DNA of 32,851 nt from a virus. Shown here one piece after another: positions 1 to 6,462 of the stretch. The stretch lies in IMG/VR virus record IMGVR_UViG_3300033149_000574, positions 1-32,851 of that record; one strand, given 5' to 3'. Made by a program: the position numbers and the translations under genes. The stretch's first letter is position 1; each line of letters opens with the position of its first letter. The notes beneath the pieces were generated by a model. That model was not told the origin of the DNA, did not search any database, and saw only the letters and a list, made by a program, of their open reading frames with translations.

Positions 1-105
1 ATTAGCAATATTATACAAGCGTTTAAATGCCCTAAGATGAGCCAAACAGAATTATTCTTACACATACCTAAGTCTTTTGTATGCGATTGGCAACATTGCA
101 ACTAA
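1..105 (+). CDS. 3' part of small membrane protein (second copy of end of window)
   Basis: This is the last 34 codons plus stop of the 59-residue protein that is complete at 32663-32842. It appears here only because the window repeats its own end. The frame opens at base 1 and stops at 103-105, with the TAA lying in the GCAACTAAC element of the following attC-like site. It should not be counted as a separate gene. Confidence 0.85.
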   Translation: MSNIIQAFKCPKMSQTELFLHIPKSFVCDWQHCN

Positions 106-114
106 CGGTTAGTA
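1..114. repeat. Terminal direct repeat, left copy
   Basis: These 114 bases are identical to 32738-32851. The simplest reading is that the sequence is a closed circle, or a circularly permuted phage genome, whose assembly overlaps itself. The repeat falls inside a gene and inside a recombination-like site, and joining the two ends completes both. A biological terminal repeat used in packaging is possible but less likely, because it cuts a coding sequence. Confidence 0.93.
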
Positions 115-160
115 TAAGAAACGTGGCTTTTCGCCATGTTATTTATACCGTGTTAGTTGC
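98..160 (+). other. attC-like recombination site (junction site B)
   Basis: The site runs from GCAACTAAC (98-106) to GTTAGTTGC (152-160), which are reverse complements. Between them, GG and ACC extend the outer stem. A second hairpin pairs ACGTGGC (121-127) with GCCATGT (133-139) over a TTTTC loop. Outer arms, unpaired spacer bases and a terminal G-TT core are the plan of an integron attC site. It separates the small membrane-protein unit (32621 to 106) from the methyltransferase unit. The core is not the perfect integron consensus RYYYAAC/GTTRRRY. Confidence 0.6.
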
Positions 161-186
161 AGTTTTAATAATTAAATAAATATAAA

Positions 187-1191
187 ATGAAAAATAAAAA
201 ACATAAATTCCCATACGAATGGACTTTAAAAGATGCGAACTTTACAAAAGATAAAGGGACAGTTTTTAGTTGCTTTGCCTGTGGTGGTGGCTCGACAATG
301 GGTTACAAATTAGCGGGGTTTAACGTGTTAGGGTGCAATGAGATTGACCCTAAAATGATTGAAGCCTACAAAGAAAACCATAACCCTAAATATGCTTATT
401 TAGAACCTATACAGACTTTTAAACTTAGAAAGGATTTGCCAAAAGATTTATACAATTTAGATATTTTAGACGGTTCTCCACCTTGCAGCTCTTTTAGTAT
501 GGCTGGAAATAGAGAAAAGGACTGGGGAAAGGAAAAAGTTTTTAGAGAAGGACAAGCTGAACAAGTTTTAGATACATTGTTTTTTGACTTTATAGATTTA
601 GCAAAAGAATTACAACCTAAAGTAGTAGTAGCTGAAAATGTAGCTGGTATGATGATGGGAACAGCGAAAGAATATGTAAAAAAGGTTTACACGGAGTTTA
701 AAAAAGCAGGTTATCAATTAAAAATTGAACCTTATTTATTAGATGCTTCAAAAATGGGAGTGCCACAAAGACGAAAAAGAGTGTTTTTTGTAGCGTTAAG
801 AAACGATTTAAGTGATAATTTTATGGAGCAAGTGGATATGTTCCAGGTTGCACCTAAATTAGAACTAAACTTTAATGAACCAGAAATAGCAGTTAAAACA
901 TTTGCAGAATTTGAAGATAAAAAAGAAACGATAAATTATAGCGAAAAAAGATTTGGGGATGTTATATTAAACTTAAATAGAGCGGCCAACACTATAACCA
1001 GTGGTGTTAGGTTTTGGTTAAATGATAAGCAGATATTAAAAAAGGTGTGTTATAATTTGATTGGAAGCTATCCAGTAGATTATAAATTTAATTCTGATAA
1101 TGTTTATATGATAGGGATGAGTGTACCACCTGTAATGACTGCACAAATAGCAACAGAAATTTATGAGCAATGGTTGGCTAATTGCAACTAA
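187..1191 (+). CDS. C5-cytosine DNA methyltransferase
   Basis: It transfers a methyl group from S-adenosylmethionine to carbon 5 of cytosine in DNA. The conserved order is visible: motif I FACGGGSTMGYKLAGF (about residues 30-45), the catalytic Pro-Cys in GSPPCSSF (Cys near 100), ENV (about 150), QRRKRVFFVAL (about 195-205), AANTITSG in the motif IX area (about 275), then a C-terminal motif X-like segment. At 334 residues it is normal length and intact. No restriction endonuclease lies beside it, so it is an orphan, probably protecting phage DNA from host restriction. The gene is the sole cargo of a unit bounded by GTTAGTTGC (152-160) and GCAACTAAC (1184-1192), and its TAA stop lies inside the right boundary. 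The short leader has no recognisable promoter. Target sequence cannot be read from the protein. Confidence 0.93.
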   Translation: MKNKKHKFPYEWTLKDANFTKDKGTVFSCFACGGGSTMGYKLAGFNVLGCNEIDPKMIEAYKENHNPKYAYLEPIQTFKLRKDLPKDLYNLDILDGSPPCSSFSMAGNREKDWGKEKVFREGQAEQVLDTLFFDFIDLAKELQPKVVVAENVAGMMMGTAKEYVKKVYTEFKKAGYQLKIEPYLLDASKMGVPQRRKRVFFVALRNDLSDNFMEQVDMFQVAPKLELNFNEPEIAVKTFAEFEDKKETINYSEKRFGDVILNLNRAANTITSGVRFWLNDKQILKKVCYNLIGSYPVDYKFNSDNVYMIGMSVPPVMTAQIATEIYEQWLANCN

Positions 1192-1255
1192 CGGTTTGGC
1201 TATGATTAGTCATTTGAGGAACGAAAATTATTAATTATAGGTGGTGTTACCCACC
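1184..1255 (+). other. attC-like recombination site (site C)
   Basis: It starts with GCAACTAAC (1184-1192), the reverse complement of the left edge of the methyltransferase unit. It ends with GTTACCCACC (1246-1255), the left edge of the next unit. Inside, CTATGATTA (1200-1208) pairs with TAATTATAG (1232-1240) with one G-T wobble, leaving a 23-base loop. The two ends do not match each other but each matches the far end of its own unit. That is expected for integron cassettes, where the site is rebuilt in the excised circle. Confidence 0.6.
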
Positions 1256-1271
1256 GTTAAACTTACAAAAT

Positions 1272-1499
1272 ATGACTTACGATATAGTAAATGTGCAATT
1301 AACACACCCATCATTTAGTTGGGGGAACGGCTTGTATGCTGTAATTGAAATAAAAGGAACTGAATTAAGAATGTGCCAAATAAATAAAGATGGTAAACCT
1401 TCGCTATTTGATGATGGTAGTTTTATGATTACTTGCACAGGAACAGGTAATAAAGAAGTTTACCCAACGGATTTAAAGCTCGAATATAATGGTGGGTAA
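1272..1499 (+). CDS. Small cassette protein, unknown function (75 aa)
   Basis: I do not recognise this family. It is a 75-residue soluble-looking protein with no signal peptide or membrane segment, alternating short hydrophobic stretches (GLYAVIEIK, ELRMCQI) and a Gly/Thr-rich end, suggesting a small beta-rich fold. It is the only gene in the unit bounded by GTTACCCACC (1246-1255) and GGTGGGTAAC (1491-1500). Its TAA stop (1497-1499) lies within the right boundary. The start is 17 bases after the left boundary, preceded by an A-rich stretch. It is real on the basis of frame, start context and its fit to the unit; function is open. Confidence 0.7.
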   Translation: MTYDIVNVQLTHPSFSWGNGLYAVIEIKGTELRMCQINKDGKPSLFDDGSFMITCTGTGNKEVYPTDLKLEYNGG

Positions 1500-1540
1500 C
1501 AATACGCTAAAAACCATTAAACGATTTAGTAATAGTTTAT
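1491..1540 (+). other. attC-like site, degenerate last site of the array (site D)
   Basis: It begins with GGTGGGTAAC, complementary to the left edge of the preceding unit at 1246-1255. CTAAA (1508-1512) can pair with TTTAG (1525-1529), and GTTTATA (1535-1541) could serve as the closing core. No matching AAC element is seen further right, so this looks like the end of the cassette run. The left arm is well supported and the right end is a guess. Confidence 0.4.
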
Positions 1541-1575
1541 ATTAGTCAATAAAAGAACACTAACCGATTTAGTAA
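1522..1575. repeat. Pair of 11-bp direct repeats
   Basis: CGATTTAGTAA occurs at 1522-1532 and again at 1565-1575, 43 bases apart start to start. With one mismatch the match extends to TAA[A/C]CGATTTAGTAA. The second copy sits in a small hairpin, ACTAA-CCGAT-TTAGT. They lie in the gap between the cassette run and the first conserved phage gene, so they may be protein-binding sites or insertion scars. No function can be read from sequence alone. Confidence 0.5.
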
Positions 1576-1600
1576 AACAAAAAGATACAACATCTAAACC

Positions 1601-1667
1601 AAATCAAAGGGCAGTCCTGTATGCCGAGCTTTAACAGTTACGACTTAGGATAACCCTTTGATAATTT
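1601..1667 (+). ncRNA. Candidate structured leader or small RNA
   Basis: ATCAAAGGG (1603-1611) pairs perfectly with CCCTTTGAT (1654-1662), enclosing 42 bases. Inside, TCCT (1615-1618) can pair with AGGA (1647-1650). The stem ends 17 bases before the start codon of the gene at 1680, so it could be a 5' leader element of that operon. There is no T-run after the stem, so it is not a simple terminator. I do not recognise a known riboswitch class. Confidence 0.45.
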
Positions 1668-1679
1668 AAACAGTAAAAA

Positions 1680-1985
1680 ATGATAGAGCTTCACGAAATA
1701 ACAGGAAAGGGTAAGTTAGGGCAATGCGACCTATACCCTAAACACTCACTTCAAAAGGTAGATTTAGAAGATGGAAAACGATATACCAATAATAGAAGAG
1801 ACTTTATTAATATAGATATAGGAAGTAAAAAACTAGACCTTTTACCTAGTGAAATGGAGTCAATGCTAGAACAAGGTAAAAAATGTTATTCGTGTAAAAA
1901 TACATTCACTAAGGAAGCAGAGTTTAATACTGAGAATGAGTGTATAAGATGCCACGAAAGAAAAACAATTGTAAATAGGATATAA
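1680..1985 (+). CDS. Small zinc-ribbon protein, unknown function
   Basis: This 101-residue protein has two CxxC knuckles near its C-terminus: CYSC (about residues 69-72) and CIRC (about 88-91). The layout is typical of a single zinc ribbon. The N-terminal two-thirds is charged and carries no recognised domain. There is no signal peptide or membrane segment, so it is probably a cytoplasmic nucleic-acid- or protein-binding factor. It is the first gene of the conserved run leading to the terminase. An inverted-repeat leader (1601-1667) sits directly in front of its start. Confidence 0.7.
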   Translation: MIELHEITGKGKLGQCDLYPKHSLQKVDLEDGKRYTNNRRDFINIDIGSKKLDLLPSEMESMLEQGKKCYSCKNTFTKEAEFNTENECIRCHERKTIVNRI

Positions 1986-2005
1986 TAAAGCAACTTAATT
2001 AATAC

Positions 2006-2013
2006 TATATTTG
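2006..2013 (+). promoter_or_regulatory. Candidate TAnnTTTG promoter box, near-leaderless
   Basis: TATATTTG matches the Bacteroidota -7 consensus TAnnTTTG exactly. It ends five bases before the ATG at 2018, so transcription would begin at or next to the start codon. A matching upstream TTG at the usual distance is not evident, so the call is tentative. Confidence 0.4.
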
Positions 2014-2017
2014 AGCT

Positions 2018-2632
2018 ATGACAATTAGAGTTTACATTACAGCGTACAACAGACTAAAGATGTTAGCAGACGCTTTGAAACATTTAAAAGGATATGGTAT
2101 AACACCCATAGTATTTGAAGACGGCGTGACGCATTCCTTTAGAGGTAAAGAAGGATTTTGGAAAACGTGGAATGATATACTAGCAGACTGTGAGAAACAC
2201 CCTAGCGACTTATATTTATTTATGCCTGAAGATCACCAAAACATTAACATAGACAAAATAACAAAACTACATGAAGAATTTAATTCTGCTCCCTATGCTT
2301 ACAATACAGTAAATGATGGTAGACATGAAAGCTGGATTCAATTCCAAAGGCAACAGCCAAAGAACGGAACAGAAGAGGTGGGGTTTGTTGATTGTGGATT
2401 CTTTTGTAATACTGAAGCGTTAAAAGAAACAGGGTATCAATTAAAACAACCCCCGTCAACTAGATGGAATAATACAAACATCAGTAGCGGAGTAGGTCAA
2501 CAGTTAACGTATAAATTAACGAATGCTAAAATAAAGATGTATAAGCCCGTTGAAAGTTTAGCTTATCATGGAGACCATAATAGTGAGATGCACCCACTAG
2601 AACGAATTAAAAACCCATTAACAAGCAAATGA
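2018..2632 (+). CDS. Glycosyltransferase-like protein (GT-A type)
   Basis: The protein begins with a nucleotide-sugar-transferase-like strand and loop, MTIRVYITAYNRLKMLADAL, as in family-2-like GT-A enzymes (YN-R-ML-AL). An acidic pair follows at LFMPEDHQN (about residues 67-75), where a metal-binding DxD-like motif would sit. It is 204 residues long with no signal or membrane segment. The stop overlaps the start of a second glycosyltransferase-like gene by four bases (ATGA), so the two are co-translated. Possible acceptors are modified phage DNA, a virion protein or host surface glycan; nothing here decides. The fold assignment is from motif pattern only. Confidence 0.6.
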   Translation: MTIRVYITAYNRLKMLADALKHLKGYGITPIVFEDGVTHSFRGKEGFWKTWNDILADCEKHPSDLYLFMPEDHQNINIDKITKLHEEFNSAPYAYNTVNDGRHESWIQFQRQQPKNGTEEVGFVDCGFFCNTEALKETGYQLKQPPSTRWNNTNISSGVGQQLTYKLTNAKIKMYKPVESLAYHGDHNSEMHPLERIKNPLTSK

Positions 2633-3264
2633 GAGTAATTGTAGGAATAGCCACAACAGGAACGAGACACGAATCACTTGTAAAAACGTATGCAAGTTTA
2701 AAAGAGCAAGTTGACACTATATGGGTATACGATAACAGTCAAGAGTCTATTGATTATACAGACAACGGAAAATTCTATTTCTTAGATGAGTATGAAGAGC
2801 CTGTGTATTACTTCAGTTGCGACGATGATATAATCTACCCACCAAACTACATAGAGAAGACCATAGAAGCCATAGAAGAGCATAAATGCATAGTAAGTTA
2901 TCACGGACGTATATTGAGGGGCTTAGGATTGAGCTATTACACAAAGCATACTGCATTAAGTTGTTTACAATCATTCGTACAGACAAAAGAAATAGATGTA
3001 GTTGGTACAGGGGTAACAGCATTCAGAACAGATTACTTTTTTCCTACTGATATTTACAAAGCAAAGGATAAATGTATGTCGGATTTGGTATTTAGTTTAG
3101 AAGCAACGAAGCAAGGTAAAAAATTAATGCATATCGGTCACCTCTCAGGATGGATTGAAGCCATTGAGCAACCAAAAGGAACAACGATATACGAAAACCA
3201 TTGGAATAATGACAAACGACAAACACAAATAGCAGACGAAATTTATAAACTTAAATATACATAA
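2629..3264 (+). CDS. Glycosyltransferase (family-2-like, GT-A fold)
   Basis: The start MRVIVGIATTGTRHESLVKT resembles the first strand of family-2 glycosyltransferases. A clear metal-binding DDD cluster lies in FSCDDDIIYPPNYI (about residues 63-76). A later region, SDLVFSLEATKQGKKL (about 145-160), resembles the usual acceptor-side acid and helix. The length of 211 residues is short but complete for a soluble phage enzyme. It overlaps the upstream glycosyltransferase gene (ATGA) and is followed two bases later by a secreted-protein gene, forming one transcription unit. Sugar donor and acceptor are unknown. Confidence 0.75.
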   Translation: MRVIVGIATTGTRHESLVKTYASLKEQVDTIWVYDNSQESIDYTDNGKFYFLDEYEEPVYYFSCDDDIIYPPNYIEKTIEAIEEHKCIVSYHGRILRGLGLSYYTKHTALSCLQSFVQTKEIDVVGTGVTAFRTDYFFPTDIYKAKDKCMSDLVFSLEATKQGKKLMHIGHLSGWIEAIEQPKGTTIYENHWNNDKRQTQIADEIYKLKYT

Positions 3265-3265
3265 C

Positions 3266-3670
3266 ATGAAAAGAGTACTATTAATTGCAACCCTATTGTT
3301 TACTATCCATTCTTATGGACAATTAGAAGTAAGCGAACCAATTAAAACAACAACTTTATTCAAGGTAGCACCAAGCCTACGACTAATTAAGTTTGAACGA
3401 GACACCACTCTAATATCATACACTCTGTACTATCAAAACGAAAAGTATAACCATATAAGAGATTCAAAGTATATTATATTTAGTGACAGTTTGGAGTTAA
3501 ACCAATTTATAAACCTATGTATTGAAGCAATAGACAATGATAAGGATTACCAAACTTCAAAGTACATATTAAAAAGAATGAATAAATCTATATTTGTAAT
3601 GAATACAGATAGGAGTTATTTCACAATGACAAAAAAAACATTATCTAAAATGTTATTAATTAAAAAATAG
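3266..3670 (+). CDS. Secreted protein of unknown function
   Basis: Residues 1-18 form a signal peptide (MKRVLLIATLLFTIHSYG) ending just before Gln-19, the usual Bacteroidota cleavage context. The mature part, about 115 residues, is polar with alternating strands and no cysteines; there is no C-terminal anchor, so it should be periplasmic or outer-membrane associated in the host. It follows the glycosyltransferase pair by one base. Roles such as superinfection exclusion or envelope modification are possible, but no family is recognised. Confidence 0.7.
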   Translation: MKRVLLIATLLFTIHSYGQLEVSEPIKTTTLFKVAPSLRLIKFERDTTLISYTLYYQNEKYNHIRDSKYIIFSDSLELNQFINLCIEAIDNDKDYQTSKYILKRMNKSIFVMNTDRSYFTMTKKTLSKMLLIKK

Positions 3671-3694
3671 TTATCTTGCAATAAACTAATTCAA

Positions 3695-3946
3695 ATGATA
3701 CTAACTATAATTACTATAATGGCACTAGGATTCTTTATAACAGAGTTTGAGCCTTTACACATATCACTAGACTGGATAAGAACAAAACTACCTGACAACT
3801 TAGCAATAACATTTGTATTTGGTTCGTTTAGTTGTTGGCAATGTATGAGCTTTTGGAGTGGATGGATATACACAGGGAATATCTTTACAGCTATGATAGC
3901 TTCAATGGTTTCAGTAATAGTTTATGGATGGATGCAAAAGAAGTAG
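3695..3946 (+). CDS. Small membrane protein with CxxC motif
   Basis: There is a hydrophobic N-terminal segment (about residues 1-16), a central hydrophobic segment with SCWQCMSFWSG (about 46-56), and a C-terminal membrane segment (about 62-79). The CxxC-x-FW-G pattern resembles DUF1360-type phage membrane proteins; that comparison is from memory and uncertain. It may be a membrane-located phage-host interface protein. The 3' end overlaps the next gene by 19 bases. Confidence 0.6.
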   Translation: MILTIITIMALGFFITEFEPLHISLDWIRTKLPDNLAITFVFGSFSCWQCMSFWSGWIYTGNIFTAMIASMVSVIVYGWMQKK

Positions 3947-4125
3947 TAACACTAGAACAGCTTAAACTTGAAATAATAGGTGCGGTTAACAAAACTACAG
4001 CGGTTAAAGCTCGGAACGTTTACAATGCCTACCATGAGAAAGTAGACCACATTACAGACTGTATGTGTTCACGAATAAGGAGAAAAATATTAGGTAGTGT
4101 AATACTAGAATGGTATGAAGGATAA
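3928..4125 (+). CDS. Small phage protein, unknown function (65 aa)
   Basis: The open frame extends back to 3832, but that would overlap the membrane protein by more than 110 bases. The ATG at 3928 gives the normal short overlap and removes an unlikely N-terminus. The product is 65 residues, basic, with a predicted helix (EQLKLEIIGAVNKTTAVKARNVYNAY in part) and two cysteines in DCMCSRIRRK. It overlaps the sigma-like gene by 11 bases. It may be a small regulator, but no family is recognised. Confidence 0.55.
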   Translation: MDAKEVVTLEQLKLEIIGAVNKTTAVKARNVYNAYHEKVDHITDCMCSRIRRKILGSVILEWYEG

Positions 4126-4615
4126 AATTGATAAATTCCTTACTGACAATTACGAAAAGTTGCTACACATCGCCTATAAGAAAGTAGCATACTTTAACAG
4201 ACCAACGTCCGCTGAAGCTATTTTAAATGATGCCTATTTATATGTAGTTCACAACCCCCCTGAATTAATAAAGGACATACCTAGATACATGGTAAACCAT
4301 ATCAATATGGAATTACGATACACAAAATCATATACCACCAGACGAGACAGAATAACATCAAGGGAGGTAAAGTATATCAAACAAACCACAGAAATAGATA
4401 TAGATAGTATAGATATTAAAAACCACATAACAGAGTTTAGAAATACTTTGTGCAAGGTAGACCAAATAGTTTGGGATGTATATACGATCAAAGATAAGCG
4501 CAAAGTGCGTGAAATATCAGAACATTTTGGCATTAATATGTCAAGTGCCCAAATATATAGAACAAAAGTATTAACCAAATTCAAAAAGTATTATGAAAAT
4601 CAAACAAGAGTATAA
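4115..4615 (+). CDS. RNA polymerase sigma factor-like protein
   Basis: At 166 residues it has the size and plan of an ECF-type sigma factor. A region-2-like half (about residues 12-75) contains LLHIAYKKVAYF, an acidic AEAILNDAYLYVV segment and IPRYMVNHINMELR. A region-4-like half (about 115-160) has a helix-turn-helix, VREISEHFGINMSSAQIYRT, followed by basic residues. It lies just upstream of the terminase genes, so it may switch on late transcription, or could act as a terminase-linked regulator. The linker is divergent. An alternative is another HTH regulator of the same fold. Confidence 0.65.
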   Translation: MKDKIDKFLTDNYEKLLHIAYKKVAYFNRPTSAEAILNDAYLYVVHNPPELIKDIPRYMVNHINMELRYTKSYTTRRDRITSREVKYIKQTTEIDIDSIDIKNHITEFRNTLCKVDQIVWDVYTIKDKRKVREISEHFGINMSSAQIYRTKVLTKFKKYYENQTRV

Positions 4616-4820
4616 GCACAGAGTAGTAACAATTAGCGGAACGTTCGTAAACAAAACTACTACACTAGGAGAGATGTCACAGGTAGAACTTAAAAACCTA
4701 CAAAGGATAGGCTATCCAAACTTTGATAATTTAATAGAAGAACCAAAGGCAAAGAAGACCAAAGAAAAGAAGTACACAGGTATCGACGAAACTAAAGAAG
4801 AAAACAATGGGGAAGCCTAA
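4593..4820 (+). CDS. Small basic protein upstream of terminase, unknown
   Basis: This 75-residue protein has a beta-like N-terminal half and a Lys/Glu-rich disordered tail (EEPKAKKTKEKKYTG). It starts inside the end of the sigma-like gene (23-base overlap) and ends 14 bases into the small terminase gene, so it is tightly coupled to both. It may assist packaging or simply be a conserved small phage protein. I do not recognise the family. Confidence 0.6.
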   Translation: MKIKQEYKHRVVTISGTFVNKTTTLGEMSQVELKNLQRIGYPNFDNLIEEPKAKKTKEKKYTGIDETKEENNGEA

Positions 4821-5217
4821 ATACATAGAAACACCTGAAAAGCTTTGGGAGCTATTTATTGACTATACCAAAAACCTTAAACCTAGAGCAATACAAAAAG
4901 CAACTAATAAAGGAGTACAGACAGAACAACACACACCACCTCTAACAATGGCAGGGTTTGAATGCTACTGCTTAGATAAAGGCTCCGATGCTCATCATTA
5001 TTTCGATAACACAGATAACAGATATGATGCGTATAGGACTATCTGTATACGCATTAAGAAAAGAATACGTCAAGATCAGATTGAAGGTGGCATGGTAGGT
5101 CAGTTTAATTCTAGTATCACACAGCGATTAAATGGCTTAACTGAGAAGACAGACATAACAACAAACGGAGAAAACATAACTAAGATTGAAATTGAAATTG
5201 TCAAAGGCACAAAGTAG
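4807..5217 (+). CDS. terS: Terminase small subunit (gp3-package-like)
   Basis: The small terminase recognises phage DNA and recruits the packaging motor. The protein (136 aa) has the form seen in Bacteroidota phages: ETPEKLWELFIDYTK near the N-terminus, then LTMAGFECYCLDKG, a helix with RYDAYRTICIRIKKRIRQDQ (about 77-96), and GQFNSSITQRLNGLTEKTD (about 101-119) before a short polar tail. This resembles the DNA-packaging protein gp3 family (Pfam GP3_package), recalled rather than searched. It directly precedes the large subunit, which strengthens the call. Confidence 0.85.
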   Translation: MGKPKYIETPEKLWELFIDYTKNLKPRAIQKATNKGVQTEQHTPPLTMAGFECYCLDKGSDAHHYFDNTDNRYDAYRTICIRIKKRIRQDQIEGGMVGQFNSSITQRLNGLTEKTDITTNGENITKIEIEIVKGTK

Positions 5218-5274
5218 AAGTGTTTTCGTACTGTAGATATGAGACTAATCATTTAATAATCAACTAATTAAGAA

Positions 5275-6432
5275 ATGGCTATAGCTCAATTAAAAGCAAC
5301 TGAGGTTTTTCTTGCTAACCGTAAAGCATTAAAAGGAGGTAAAAGATTCATAGTTAATCAAGGGGGGAGTAGGTCTAGTAAGACTTATTCCCTTTGTCAG
5401 TTATTCATTATTCATTGTATGTCCGTTCCAAACGAACGGATAAGCATAGTTCGGAAAACTCTTCCTGCATTACGTAATACTGTTATGGTAGATTTCTTTG
5501 AAGTATTGCAAGGATTAAACCTATACAACAAGAACCAACATAATAAAACTAATAATACTTATTCATTTTCGAATGGCTCACAGGTAGCATTTTTCAGTAC
5601 AGATGATGAGCAGAAATTGAGAGGTAGAAAGCATAGTATAGTTTGGGCAAATGAAGCCAACGAATTATTGTACGATGAGTTCTTACAATTAAACATGAGA
5701 TGTGAGGGCAAATTCTTTGTTGACTTTAATCCATCGGAAAACACATCATGGATTTACGACCTACCCGACGAGGATATGATTACAATAAAGTCTACATACA
5801 AAGACAATCCTTTTCTACCTCAATCGATTATCGAGCAAATAGAAGATTTAAAGAGAACCGATGGAGCCTTATACCAAATCTATGCATTAGGTGAAAAGGC
5901 AATAAGTAAAAGCAACATTTACTCAAATTGGACATTTATTAAAAAGAAGCCTGAGAGATTTACACAATATGTATATGGTTTGGATTTTGGTTATAACCAT
6001 CCAACAGCATTAATTAAGGTATGGTGGCATGAAAAGGATATATACATCGAACCAGTTATTTATGAGTCCTATCTAACAACAACAGATTTGATTGAGAAGT
6101 TTAAAGGATTAGATGTTAATCAAACAATAGATATGTTAGCGGATTACTCGAGACCTGAAATAATAGCAGAACTACAAACAGCTAACTTTAATTGTAACAA
6201 TGCAATCAAAGAAGTTAAAAAAGGAATTGATGGTGTAAAGACATTTAAAGTATATGCCTTAAACCATGAAGGATTAATGAAGGAATACGATAACTACAAA
6301 TGGAAGAAAGTACGAGACACAATAACAGACGAACCAGTAAAATTACATGACGATGCAATGGACGCTGTAAGATATGCAGTAGCATTTATCAGGTCCGAAT
6401 ACTACACAGACAATTCCTATCTTTCCTTTTAA
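5275..6432 (+). CDS. terL: Terminase large subunit (PBSX-like)
   Basis: This is the ATP-driven DNA packaging motor and genome nuclease. The ATPase half has a Walker A-type GGSRSSKT (residues 30-37), and a Walker B region IVWANEANEL (about 120-129). The nuclease half shows YGLDFGYNHPTALIKVWW (about 233-250) and the late acidic motif HDDAMDAVRYAV (about 358-369), all in the order of the Terminase_3/PBSX family. At 385 residues it is a little short but intact. There are 57 bases between the small subunit and this start. Headful or cos packaging cannot be told from this alone. Confidence 0.95.
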   Translation: MAIAQLKATEVFLANRKALKGGKRFIVNQGGSRSSKTYSLCQLFIIHCMSVPNERISIVRKTLPALRNTVMVDFFEVLQGLNLYNKNQHNKTNNTYSFSNGSQVAFFSTDDEQKLRGRKHSIVWANEANELLYDEFLQLNMRCEGKFFVDFNPSENTSWIYDLPDEDMITIKSTYKDNPFLPQSIIEQIEDLKRTDGALYQIYALGEKAISKSNIYSNWTFIKKKPERFTQYVYGLDFGYNHPTALIKVWWHEKDIYIEPVIYESYLTTTDLIEKFKGLDVNQTIDMLADYSRPEIIAELQTANFNCNNAIKEVKKGIDGVKTFKVYALNHEGLMKEYDNYKWKKVRDTITDEPVKLHDDAMDAVRYAVAFIRSEYYTDNSYLSF

Positions 6433-6462
6433 TAAGAATACCGTTATAAACCAAATAGATAT

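Noticed and set aside
1-114. True terminal repeat used for packaging
   Set aside because: It cuts a gene and a hairpin site, both of which become whole when the ends are joined; self-overlap of a circular assembly is simpler.
1522-1575. CRISPR-type repeats
   Set aside because: Only two copies, 11 bases, no regular spacers and no cas genes.
3832-3927. Longer N-terminus for the gene ending at 4125
   Set aside because: It would overlap the membrane-protein gene by over 110 bases; ATG at 3928 gives a normal overlap.
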